From: Candidatus Pelagibacter communis
GTDB lineage: Bacteria; Pseudomonadota; Alphaproteobacteria; Pelagibacterales; Pelagibacteraceae
Assembly (NCBI RefSeq): GCF_001179925.1
Contig: NZ_CVSF01000068.1
Span: 1-64,000 of the forward strand
Reading direction: 5' to 3'
DNA: 64,000 bases
Part shown: positions 44,592 through 54,566 of the stretch, in pieces
Layout of the letters: each line of letters opens with the position of its first letter
Position numbering within the stretch: the stretch's first letter is position 1
Notes under the pieces: generated by a model
What the model was told of the DNA's origin: nothing
The model's database searches: none
The model's input: only the letters and a program-made list of their open reading frames with translations
Position numbers and translations under genes: made by a program

Positions 44592-45499
44592 AAAATCTTA
44601 TCAATCAAAAAAAACACAAATATCAAAAACAAATATAGTATTGAATATCCAAATATCGATTTGGCTTTTTTTGAATCAAATTTATTTTTTTTATAATTAT
44701 AAAGTTCATAACATAAATAATTGTAATATAGGGTTAAAATTAAAGCTGGTAGCAAAAAAGCAAATCCAACAAAGTTTATAAAGTACGGAAAAATAATAAC
44801 GGGCACCATCAATAAAGAATATATGAAAATATTTAATTTAGTACTTTGCACACCATTTGTTAATGGGAGCATTGGAATATTGGCTTTTTTATAATCGTTT
44901 GATTTATAAAGACTTAAAGCCCAAAAATGTGAGGGTGTCCAAAAAAATATTATTAGAAAAAATGATATTGGTTCGATAGATAAAGATCCTGTGGCAATTG
45001 TCCAGCCTATTACTGGTGGAAATGCTCCTGCAGCACCACCTATTACAATATTTTGTGGTGTTCTTCTTTTCAACCAAATTGTATAAACAAATACATAAAA
45101 TAAAATTGTCAAAAGTAGAATAGCTGCTGAAATTCTATTAGTGAAGTAATCCAAAGCAACAACTGAAATTATTGACAATGTTACACCAAAAATAAGAGCT
45201 TGATTCCTGTTAATTTTTCCAGTCGGTATCGGCCTTAAACAAGTTCTTGTCATTAAAGCATCAAGATCGGACTCATACCACATGTTTAATGCTCCTGCTG
45301 CTCCAGCACCTATCGAAACTAATAAAATTCCTATAATAGCTTCTTTTGTAGATATTAAATCTGGCGCAGTTAATAATCCCACAGCACAAGTAAAAATTAC
45401 TAAAGACATAACTCTAGGCTTCATTAACTTGAACAACTCTGAAAAATTAAACAAGTCTTCTTGACTTAAAGATTTATTTTTTAGTCTTAAATTATTCAT
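44588..45499 (-). CDS. ctaB: Protoheme IX farnesyltransferase (heme O synthase)
   Basis: UbiA-superfamily membrane enzyme adding a farnesyl group to heme b on the way to heme a. The 303-residue protein has the first Asp-rich motif NMWYESDLDALMTRT and the second region LYKSNDYKKANIPMLP, plus KPRVMSLVIFTCAVGLLTAP. About nine transmembrane helices. It follows ctaD by 20 bases. The farnesyl donor links it to isoprenoid supply. Confidence 0.96.
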   Translation of the reverse strand: MNNLRLKNKSLSQEDLFNFSELFKLMKPRVMSLVIFTCAVGLLTAPDLISTKEAIIGILLVSIGAGAAGALNMWYESDLDALMTRTCLRPIPTGKINRNQALIFGVTLSIISVVALDYFTNRISAAILLLTILFYVFVYTIWLKRRTPQNIVIGGAAGAFPPVIGWTIATGSLSIEPISFFLIIFFWTPSHFWALSLYKSNDYKKANIPMLPLTNGVQSTKLNIFIYSLLMVPVIIFPYFINFVGFAFLLPALILTLYYNYLCYELYNYKKNKFDSKKAKSIFGYSILYLFLIFVFFLIDKIL

Positions 45500-45519
45500 C
45501 AGTTTTTAACTATAAAAAG

Positions 45520-47157
<1,638 letters not shown>

Positions 47158-47970
47158 TTATCTACTCGCTATTTTAATTTTATCATTCATAATTTCTTCT
47201 TTGGCAAATTTTATTTTAGCTTCTAATAACCACTGTTCATATTCTTCTTCACTTACAACTTTTACAGCAATTGGCATAAATGCATGTTTAATTCCACAAA
47301 GTTCAGAACATTGACCATAATATGTACCTTCTTTATCTGCTTTAAACCAAGTTTCATTTATTCTTCCCGGAACTGCGTCTCGTTTAACTCCAAATGATGG
47401 TAAAGCCCATGCATGCAAAACATCGTTTGCTGTAATTAATACTTTTACTACTTTACCAACTGGAACAACTACTTCATTATCAACAGCTAATAATCTCGGT
47501 TGATCTGCTTTTAAATCTTTTTCCTCAATCATGTACGACTCAAAAATAACATTTTCATCTGGATACTCATACCCCCAATACCATTGGTATCCTATAGCTT
47601 TGATAGTTAAATCAGCTTTAGGAATTTGGTCTTGTTTATATAAAATTTTAAATGAAGGAACAGCGATCACAATTAATATAAAACATGGAATCAGTGTCCA
47701 CAAAACTTCTACGGCAACATTATGAGTTCTTTTTGATGGATTTGGATTTCTAGACTCTCTAAATCTAATACAGGCGTATGCCATCAAAAATAAAACGAAA
47801 ACACTTATCGCAACAATTATAGGTAATAATAATTTATCATGGAAGTTTACAATATCTCTCATAGTTTCTGATGCAGCTTCTTGAAATCCTAATTGCCAAT
47901 CTCTTGGCTGATTAGCAAAAGCATTTTTTGATATAAAAATTCCAGAAAATATGTATAAAATTTTTTTCAT
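47158..47970 (-). CDS. ctaC: Cytochrome c oxidase subunit II
   Basis: Carries the CuA electron-entry site. The 270-residue precursor has a signal peptide, two transmembrane helices, the Trp-rich GYQWYWGYEYPDE segment, and CuA ligands in VLHAWALPSFG and YGQCSELCGIKHAFMPI. No fused cytochrome c domain is present. It is first of the oxidase cluster; a 59-base gap upstream with a TCGCGA core probably holds the promoter. Confidence 0.97.
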   Translation of the reverse strand: MKKILYIFSGIFISKNAFANQPRDWQLGFQEAASETMRDIVNFHDKLLLPIIVAISVFVLFLMAYACIRFRESRNPNPSKRTHNVAVEVLWTLIPCFILIVIAVPSFKILYKQDQIPKADLTIKAIGYQWYWGYEYPDENVIFESYMIEEKDLKADQPRLLAVDNEVVVPVGKVVKVLITANDVLHAWALPSFGVKRDAVPGRINETWFKADKEGTYYGQCSELCGIKHAFMPIAVKVVSEEEYEQWLLEAKIKFAKEEIMNDKIKIASR

Positions 47971-48012
47971 TTTATTAGCTATATAAAGCTCTTTTGTAAA
48001 AATTACACTTTA

Positions 48013-48025
48013 GTTTTCGCGACAA
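48013..48025. promoter_or_regulatory. GTCGC/TCGCGA box upstream of the cytochrome oxidase operon
   Basis: The gap between rsmE and ctaC contains GTTTTCGCGACAA (48013-48025), with a TCGCGA palindromic core at 48017-48022, about 50 bases before the ctaC start. On the ctaC strand it reads TTGTCGCGAAAAC. A GTCGC half-site resembles RegA/PrrA boxes that control respiratory genes in other Alphaproteobacteria. This is a candidate only. Confidence 0.35.
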
Positions 48026-48029
48026 TTTA

Positions 48030-48731
48030 TCAATTAATAACATAGTTTACGATCGAAATCGCAGATATGACGGCTGTTTCTGATCTTAAAATATTTTCAT
48101 TAATTTTGACTGATTGAACGCCTTTAAAAGATAGAATCTTGTCTCTTTCAGCTTCTGAAAAATCACCTTCTGGCCCTATGATTATACAAACTGGCTTGTC
48201 TGTGAGTTTTGATTTATCGACTTTGATATTATCTGAGTTTAAATCTGTGAATATTAAGTCCATCATGTCTTTTTTTAAAAAACTATCTAAGGTTTGGGGA
48301 CTTTCAATTAAAGGTACATTCATCCGATACGATTGTTCGCTTGCTTCAATAACTATTTTTTCTAAACGCTCTTTATTAATTTTTCTTACAACTGTTCTAT
48401 CAAAAATAATTGGTAAAAATTTAGTTATCCCAAGCTCTGTTGCTTTTTGTATCATAAAATTCTGATAGTTTGATTTGATTGGAGAAAATGCTAGCCATAA
48501 TTCTTTGGCATTTTCTTTTTGTCTTAATTGTTTTGTGGTTTTAAACTCAACGATACTTTTTGATATTCCTAAAATTTTTGCTTCCCATTCTCCTTCCTTA
48601 TTGAATAAAGAAAAAACTTCATTTTCCTTAACTCTCATTACTTTTATTAAATAATGTGATTGAGATTTATCCAACTTATCAGTCAAGTCGGCTGATAATA
48701 TATTTGAAAAAAATAATCTTATATTACTCAT
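48030..48731 (-). CDS. rsmE: 16S rRNA (uracil(1498)-N3)-methyltransferase
   Basis: SPOUT methyltransferase acting on the small ribosomal subunit. The 233-residue protein shows an N-terminal PUA-like domain (HYLIKVMRVKENEVFSLFN), KATELGITKFLPIIFDRTV, ASEQSYRMNVPLIE, and the knot IIGPEGDFSEAERDK...LRSETAVISAI. Length is normal. It is divergent from the haloacid dehalogenase across only 17 bases. Confidence 0.94.
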   Translation of the reverse strand: MSNIRLFFSNILSADLTDKLDKSQSHYLIKVMRVKENEVFSLFNKEGEWEAKILGISKSIVEFKTTKQLRQKENAKELWLAFSPIKSNYQNFMIQKATELGITKFLPIIFDRTVVRKINKERLEKIVIEASEQSYRMNVPLIESPQTLDSFLKKDMMDLIFTDLNSDNIKVDKSKLTDKPVCIIIGPEGDFSEAERDKILSFKGVQSVKINENILRSETAVISAISIVNYVIN

Positions 48732-48748
48732 TTATGTTAAGTTAATTT

Positions 48749-49411
48749 ATGAAAAATATTAAAGCAATAATTTTTGATGCTTATGGCACATTGTTTGACG
48801 TCAATTCTGCTGCTGAAAAATGTAAAGATAAAATTGGAGATAAATGGGAGCCTTTTGCAAACTTTTGGAGAACCACTCAGCTAGAATATACTTGGCTTAG
48901 AAGTTTAATGAAAAGACATAAAGATTTTTGGCAAATAACTGAGGACAGCTTAGATAAATCTATGATAGCTTTTAATATAAATCCTAAAATGAAAAATGAA
49001 TTATTGAATTTATATAAAGTCCTCTCACCCTTTCAAGAAGTTCCAGAGACTTTAAAAAAATTAAAAGAAAAGAATTTTAAATTAGCTATACTTTCAAATG
49101 GAACACCTTCTCTCTTAAATCAATTGGTCAAGAGTAATAACTTAGATAATTTATTTGATGACTTATTTTCAATCGAAGAAGTTAAAATTTATAAACCAGA
49201 CTCAAAAGTCTATGACCTTCCTATAAAAAAATATGAAATTAAAAAAAATGAAGTTGCTTTCTTAAGTGCAAACACATGGGATGTGTCTGGTGCAGGAAAT
49301 TATGGATATAACGCTGTATGGGTAAATCGAAATAATAATATATTTGACTATCTTGATTATAAACCTAATAATCAAATTAAGAGTTTAAATGAACTTACAA
49401 GTTTAATTTAA
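48749..49411 (+). CDS. (S)-2-haloacid dehalogenase (HAD type II)
   Basis: A 220-residue HAD-superfamily hydrolase. The nucleophile Asp10 is in IIFDAYGTLFDVN, followed by a cap-domain Arg/Tyr stretch (RTTQLEYTWLRSLM), LSNGTPSLL, the Lys in KIYKPDSKVYDL and the SANTWDVSGAG acidic motif. The full set matches L-2-haloacid dehalogenases instead of generic phosphatases. Halogenated acids occur in seawater, but the real substrate is not proven by sequence. Confidence 0.87.
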   Translation: MKNIKAIIFDAYGTLFDVNSAAEKCKDKIGDKWEPFANFWRTTQLEYTWLRSLMKRHKDFWQITEDSLDKSMIAFNINPKMKNELLNLYKVLSPFQEVPETLKKLKEKNFKLAILSNGTPSLLNQLVKSNNLDNLFDDLFSIEEVKIYKPDSKVYDLPIKKYEIKKNEVAFLSANTWDVSGAGNYGYNAVWVNRNNNIFDYLDYKPNNQIKSLNELTSLI

Positions 49412-49421
49412 ATAATGAAAA

Positions 49422-49428
49422 AAGGGGA
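49422..49428 (+). promoter_or_regulatory. Strong purine-rich ribosome binding site of the CDGSH gene
   Basis: AAGGGGA ends 2 bases before the ATG at 49431. It is one of only two prominent SD-like stretches I noticed in the window, the other being at atpE. Confidence 0.55.
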
Positions 49429-49430
49429 AC

Positions 49431-49670
49431 ATGTCTAAAGGACAAAGAGCAGGAGAAAGTGCAATTCCAGTAGATGTTGAAGAAGGAAAATCTTATTATT
49501 GGTGCAGTTGTGGTAAAAGTTCTAAACAACCTTTTTGTGATAGCTCACATAAAGGTTCTGAATTTAATCCTGTTGTATACAAAGCTGAAGCAACAAAAAA
49601 AATGTTTTTTTGCGCTTGTAAACAAACTAACAATCAACCCTTTTGTGACGGTTCACATAACAAAAAGTAA
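49431..49670 (+). CDS. Double CDGSH-type iron-sulfur protein
   Basis: A 79-residue protein with two CDGSH-like 2Fe-2S motifs in tandem: YWCSCGKSSKQPFCDSSH (first) and FFCACKQTNNQPFCDGSH (second). Each supplies three Cys and one His, as in the mitoNEET/Miner2 fold. No membrane anchor is present, so it is likely cytoplasmic and may act in iron-sulfur or redox chemistry. It is preceded by a strong ribosome binding site and followed by pirin and quinone oxidoreductase genes. Confidence 0.93.
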   Translation: MSKGQRAGESAIPVDVEEGKSYYWCSCGKSSKQPFCDSSHKGSEFNPVVYKAEATKKMFFCACKQTNNQPFCDGSHNKK

Positions 49671-49708
49671 TATTGAAAATTTAGATTTAACAATTAATCT
49701 AAAAGCAT

Positions 49709-50542
49709 ATGACAATTGAAGTAGATAAAATTATCGATCCAATTCCAGCATCTGATGGTGCAGGTGTAAAGTTAAAAAGAAGCATTGGTGTAGAACCAAA
49801 TTATTTTGATCCTTTTTTAATGTTAGATGAGTTTGGTTCTGAAAACAGTGAAGATTATATTGCTGGCTTCCCCCCACATCCACATAGAGGAATTGAAACT
49901 GTAACTTATATGCTAGCTGGTGATTTTGAACATAAAGACAGCACAGGTGGTGAAGGTCGAATGACTGCTGGTGATGTTCAATGGATGAAAACTGGGAGTG
50001 GAATAATTCACTCTGAAATGCCAGCAATGAAAGAAGGTAAACTTCATGGATTTCAATTGTGGATTAACATGCCAGCTAAATTAAAAATGAGTAAACCAGA
50101 ATACATTTATATTGATGCAAATAAAATGAGTGTTCATAAAGATAATGATAAGCAAGTTAAAGTTATAGCTGGTAAATTTGAAAAAGCTGAGGGTCCAGTT
50201 AAGAAACATAATGTTGAACCTACATACTTTGATGTAGAGTTAAAAAAAGACAAAGAATTTAATTATAGCCTGCCATCTACTCACAATACATTTATCTATT
50301 TAATTAATGGTGAAATAAAAATTGGTGAAAAAAAACATGATAAAGTCAAAGATAGTACTTTAATTTTACTATCAAAGGGTGAAGATTTAAAAGTTACAGC
50401 TCAAATAGACGCAAAATTTTTGGTTATATCAGGAAAACCTATCAACGAAGAAATAGCTAGAGGTGGACCTTTTGTGATGAATACTAAGGCAGAAATCTTG
50501 CAAGCTGTTCAGGATTATCATAATGGTACATTTGTAAAATGA
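49709..50542 (+). CDS. Pirin-family protein
   Basis: A 277-residue bicupin. The N-terminal cupin has the metal ligands in FPPHPHRGIETVTYML, FEHKDSTGGEGRM and SGIIHSEMP (His, His, His, Glu). The second cupin is degenerate. Some pirins have quercetin dioxygenase activity or regulate enzymes. The end overlaps the quinone oxidoreductase by 4 bases, suggesting a shared redox role. The biochemical function is not clear. Confidence 0.9.
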   Translation: MTIEVDKIIDPIPASDGAGVKLKRSIGVEPNYFDPFLMLDEFGSENSEDYIAGFPPHPHRGIETVTYMLAGDFEHKDSTGGEGRMTAGDVQWMKTGSGIIHSEMPAMKEGKLHGFQLWINMPAKLKMSKPEYIYIDANKMSVHKDNDKQVKVIAGKFEKAEGPVKKHNVEPTYFDVELKKDKEFNYSLPSTHNTFIYLINGEIKIGEKKHDKVKDSTLILLSKGEDLKVTAQIDAKFLVISGKPINEEIARGGPFVMNTKAEILQAVQDYHNGTFVK

Positions 50543-51510
50543 AAGCAGTAACAATTTCAAAAAATGGTGGCCCAGAAGTTTTAGAGTTAAAAGATATTAA
50601 ATTAGGTGAACCTAAATCTGGTGAAGTTCTAATTAAAAATGAGGCTATTGGTTTGAATTACATTGATACCTACCATAGATCGGGCCTTTACCCTGTTGAA
50701 TTACCATCAAATATTGGAATTGAAGGCGCAGGTATAATTGAAAAAATTGGTCCAGATGTAAAAGACTTTAATGTTGGAGATAGAGTTGCTTACGCATCAA
50801 TGCCTATTGGTTCTTACGCAACTCATAGAATTTTTCCTACCAAGAAATTGGTAAAAGTTCCGAATGAAATAGAATTAGAAAATGTTGTTACTTTAATGAC
50901 TAAAGGTTTTACAGTTTTCTATCTTTTACATAAAACATATCCAGTAAAATCTGGTGAAACTATATTATTTCACGCTGCAGCTGGAGGGGTTGGACAAATA
51001 TTTTGTCAATGGGCAAAAAGCTTGGGTTGCACCGTAATTGGGACTGTAGGCTCAGATGAAAAAGTAGATATTGCAAAAGCAAATGGTTGCACTCATGTAA
51101 TAAATTACTCAAAAGAAAATTTTGCCAAGAGGGTAAAAGAAATAACTAATGCAGAGGGTGTCCCAGTTGTTTATGATGGAGTTGGTAAAAAAACTTTTGA
51201 TGGTTCAATTGAGTGTTTAAAAATTAGAGGAATGATGGTTTCATTTGGGAATGCTTCTGGTCCTTTAGATCCATGTAATGTCACTAAATCTTTAGCACCT
51301 AAAGGATTGTATTTAACTAGACCTAGTATTGCACATTATACATCTACAAAAGAAGAACTTGATGAAGCAGCGAAAAAGGTTTTTGAAATGTATATATCTA
51401 AAAAATTTACTCTCAATATTTTTAAGAAGTATTCTTTAAATGAAATAGTTAAAGCTCATCAAGATTTAGAAAATAGAAGAATTTTGGGTCCAGCCATTAT
51501 TATTCCTTAA
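50539..51510 (+). CDS. NADPH:quinone oxidoreductase (zeta-crystallin type)
   Basis: A 323-residue medium-chain dehydrogenase/reductase without catalytic zinc Cys set. It shows EAIGLNYIDTYHRSGLYP, GIEGAGIIEKIGPDV, the NADP motif HAAAGGVGQIFCQWAKSLG and FGNASGPLDP. This matches quinone oxidoreductase (QorA-like). It could reduce quinones or enones. The stop interlocks with the DUF2721 stop in TTAA at 51507-51510. Confidence 0.92.
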   Translation: MKAVTISKNGGPEVLELKDIKLGEPKSGEVLIKNEAIGLNYIDTYHRSGLYPVELPSNIGIEGAGIIEKIGPDVKDFNVGDRVAYASMPIGSYATHRIFPTKKLVKVPNEIELENVVTLMTKGFTVFYLLHKTYPVKSGETILFHAAAGGVGQIFCQWAKSLGCTVIGTVGSDEKVDIAKANGCTHVINYSKENFAKRVKEITNAEGVPVVYDGVGKKTFDGSIECLKIRGMMVSFGNASGPLDPCNVTKSLAPKGLYLTRPSIAHYTSTKEELDEAAKKVFEMYISKKFTLNIFKKYSLNEIVKAHQDLENRRILGPAIIIP

Positions 51511-51932
51511 TCTAATTTAACATCCATATCTGACATATGAAGTCGTAAAGCATTAGTAGAGACATGAATCTCTCTAATAAAAAAAATTATTGAAATCATC
51601 ATCGATAAACAACATGATCCAAAAATTACTCTAGCTATAAATATCTCATCTAAATATAAACCTAACACTGTGAGCATATTAAATAAAAAACCAAACGCTC
51701 CAAACATAATAGACCATCTTAATAACGTTATTCTTCCACTTAAGTTTATAAACTGTTTTTTCCATTCTGGGGGGACATGTTTTTCATAAACATGTTCATC
51801 ATGTAGTTCTCTAATTAAAGCACTTAAAGAATGAAATCTATTACTATACACTCCCATTATTAGAGGAATTGCTGGAAACATTAGTGCGGTTACTGTGTAA
51901 TCTATATTCATACGAATCAGTTTGATTATCAA
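51507..51932 (-). CDS. DUF2721 membrane protein
   Basis: A 141-residue membrane protein of unknown function. The N-terminal helix ALMFPAIPLIMGVYSNRFHSLSALIRELHDE matches in part the DUF2721 signature (NRF-x5-LIRELHDE pattern), and two further hydrophobic helices follow. No catalytic motif is visible. It is divergent from ubiA across 30 bases. The role is unknown. Confidence 0.75.
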   Translation of the reverse strand: MIIKLIRMNIDYTVTALMFPAIPLIMGVYSNRFHSLSALIRELHDEHVYEKHVPPEWKKQFINLSGRITLLRWSIMFGAFGFLFNMLTVLGLYLDEIFIARVIFGSCCLSMMISIIFFIREIHVSTNALRLHMSDMDVKLD

Positions 51933-51962
51933 TCTTGGCTTTGTTATTTACAAGTAAAATTT

Positions 51963-52826
51963 ATGCAGCAAATAAACTTATTTATAGAGCTAACAAGACT
52001 AAAAAAACCTATTGGCTATATGCTGCTTTTTTGGCCTTGTGCTTGGGGATTAACCATAGTTTTTGATTTTTCAAAAGATCTTAATACTTATTTCTTTTAT
52101 CTTTTACTTTTTTTTCTTGGATCAGTACTTATGAGATCCGCAGGATGTATTGTAAATGATATATTGGATAGGAATTTTGATAAAAAAGTTTTCAGAACTA
52201 AAGATAGACCAATAGCTTCAGGAAAAGTATCTGTTACAGAAGGATTTATTTGCGCTGCAATACTTTGTTTATTAGCTTTTTTAGTTCTTATAAATTTTAA
52301 TTACTTTACAATAGTAATTGCATTAGCCTCTATGCCGCTTGCATTTACCTATCCATTAATGAAAAGATACACTTATTGGCCTCAACTCTTTTTAGGCGTA
52401 ACATTTAATTACGGTTTAATTCTCGGTTGGACATCAATAAATCCAACAATAAATATAGTGCCACTGGTTTTTTACATTGGAGCCATATTTTGGACACTGG
52501 GTTATGACACGATTTATGGATATCAAGATATTAAAGATGACGAAATAATAGGTTTAAAATCAACATCAATAAAATTTAAAAAAAGCCCAAAAAAATTTTT
52601 AATTCTATGCTACTTAGTTTTTTTACTAAATCTTTTAATCACGGGTTTTATTATGGAATTAAATAGTTTTTTTTATTCAATATACATATTAATCGCACTA
52701 CAAATGTTTTATTTTCAGCTTAGAAAACTTGATATAAAAGACAGTTTAAAATGTTTTAAAATCTTTAAATCAAATAATTTTTTAGGTTTATTGGTTTTTG
52801 TAAGTTTAATAGGTGGTAAAATATAA
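51963..52826 (+). CDS. ubiA: 4-hydroxybenzoate polyprenyltransferase
   Basis: Membrane enzyme joining the polyprenyl tail to 4-hydroxybenzoate in ubiquinone synthesis. The 287-residue protein has the RLKKPIGYMLLFWPCAWG entry, first Asp-rich motif NDILDRNFDKKVFRTKDRP and second motif YGYQDIKDDEIIGLKSTS, with about eight membrane helices. The msbA start follows directly. It relies on the same isoprenoid pool as ispE/ispH. Confidence 0.95.
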   Translation: MQQINLFIELTRLKKPIGYMLLFWPCAWGLTIVFDFSKDLNTYFFYLLLFFLGSVLMRSAGCIVNDILDRNFDKKVFRTKDRPIASGKVSVTEGFICAAILCLLAFLVLINFNYFTIVIALASMPLAFTYPLMKRYTYWPQLFLGVTFNYGLILGWTSINPTINIVPLVFYIGAIFWTLGYDTIYGYQDIKDDEIIGLKSTSIKFKKSPKKFLILCYLVFLLNLLITGFIMELNSFFYSIYILIALQMFYFQLRKLDIKDSLKCFKIFKSNNFLGLLVFVSLIGGKI

Positions 52827-54566
52827 ATGACTGACTTCCAAATATTAAAAAGACTCTATGAAGATTATACGAAGAAATATGTAAAGAAAATATTAATTTC
52901 AGTTATTTTTACAATTACATTAGCAGGTAGCACTTCATCAATTGCTTATTTATTAGATCCAGCCATAAAACAATTATTTATTGAACAGAAGAAAAATTTA
53001 ATTTTAATTATACCCGCACTAATTATTTTGGCTTTTGCGGTAAAAGGCGCCTCTTTGTACATCGCAAAGGTAATAATGATTGGAGTATCGGTTGATGTGA
53101 CACGAGACATACAAAGAGATATTTTTTCATCAGTGTTAAATGCAGATACTAAATTAATTGAAAATAAACATTCTGGAAAATTTATAAGTAACTTATCTAA
53201 TGATGTTGGGATGATTACTGCTCTTGTAAGCACAGGAATTTTAAACCTTTTTAAAGACACTTTAACTTTAATTGGTTTGTTATGTGTAATGTTTTATCAG
53301 AATTGGATTTTGTCATTATTTGCAATAATAATGATACCTGTAGCCTCAGTAGCTGCAAAATCTCTTGGAAAAAGAATAGGAAAAGTTTCAACTTTACAAA
53401 TGAAACGAGCTGGTATTCTTAATTCATATCTAATGGAAATTTTAAAAAATCATAAGCTTGCAAAAGTTTTTCAAAATGAAAAGTATGAGATCGAAAGAGC
53501 AGATAAATTGCTTGAAAATGTTAAAGAAGACTCAAAAAAGATAAATATAATTTATGTAAGAGCTTCCCCAATAATGGAGGTTCTAACTGGTATTATGATA
53601 GCAGTTTTAATCTATTTATCAGCAATATTGATTTCAAAAAACGAACTTGAAGTAAGTAATTTTTTTTCATTTTTAGCTGCAATGATGCTAGCTTATCAAC
53701 CTGTTAGATCCTTAGCTACCTTGAACATTTCTTTTCAACAAGGTATTGCTGGTGCAAAAAGTGTTCTTCCAATAATTGATTATATTCCAGAAGTTAGAGA
53801 TAAAAAAGACTCAAAAAAGTTAATTATTGATAAAGCTCAAATTGATTTTCAAAAAGTAAATTTCAATTATACTTCTAACGATTCGACAGTTTTGAATTCA
53901 ATCAATCTTAATATTCCTGGTCAAAAAATGACAGCTTTGGTTGGTCATAGTGGTGCAGGAAAATCCACAATTTTAAATCTTATTCCAAGATTTTATGATG
54001 CAAACTCTGGAGATATTAAAATTGATAACCAATCAATTTATAACTCTTCGATTTATTCTTTAAGGCAAAATATATCTTTAGTAGGTCAAGATACTACTTT
54101 ATTTGATGATACAATTTTTAATAATATAGCTTACGCCAATAGAAATGCTTCAATGCATGAAATCGAAGAGGCAGCAAAATACTCATTCGCTAGTGAATTT
54201 ATAGAAAAATTACCAAATAAATACGATACTATAATTGGAGAAAATGGTACCAGACTTTCAGGTGGTGAAAAACAAAGATTATCAATAGCTAGGGCAATAC
54301 TAAAAAAGAGTCCTATTATATTGCTTGACGAAGCAACTTCATCTCTTGATGCAGAAACAGAGAGTAAAATTCAAAAAGCAATTAACTTTTTAACTAAAGG
54401 AAGAACCACTATCGTTATTGCTCATAGGCTTTCGACAATATTAAATTCTGATGTAATATATGTAATAGATAAAGGTAAAGTTATAGACCATGGAAAACAT
54501 GATGATTTAGTTAAAAATTCTGAAACCTATAAAAATTTTTATGAAAAACAGATAAAAAGATCTTAA
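52827..54566 (+). CDS. msbA: Lipid A export ABC transporter, MsbA-like
   Basis: A 579-residue half-transporter with an N-terminal six-helix domain and a C-terminal ATPase: Walker A GHSGAGKST, Q-loop VGQDTTLFDDTI, signature LSGGEKQRLSIARA, Walker B IILLDEATSSLD and H-loop AHRLST. Location with waaA, lpxK and an acyltransferase supports lipid A-core flipping rather than drug export. The stop shares a base with waaA. Confidence 0.92.
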   Translation: MTDFQILKRLYEDYTKKYVKKILISVIFTITLAGSTSSIAYLLDPAIKQLFIEQKKNLILIIPALIILAFAVKGASLYIAKVIMIGVSVDVTRDIQRDIFSSVLNADTKLIENKHSGKFISNLSNDVGMITALVSTGILNLFKDTLTLIGLLCVMFYQNWILSLFAIIMIPVASVAAKSLGKRIGKVSTLQMKRAGILNSYLMEILKNHKLAKVFQNEKYEIERADKLLENVKEDSKKINIIYVRASPIMEVLTGIMIAVLIYLSAILISKNELEVSNFFSFLAAMMLAYQPVRSLATLNISFQQGIAGAKSVLPIIDYIPEVRDKKDSKKLIIDKAQIDFQKVNFNYTSNDSTVLNSINLNIPGQKMTALVGHSGAGKSTILNLIPRFYDANSGDIKIDNQSIYNSSIYSLRQNISLVGQDTTLFDDTIFNNIAYANRNASMHEIEEAAKYSFASEFIEKLPNKYDTIIGENGTRLSGGEKQRLSIARAILKKSPIILLDEATSSLDAETESKIQKAINFLTKGRTTIVIAHRLSTILNSDVIYVIDKGKVIDHGKHDDLVKNSETYKNFYEKQIKRS

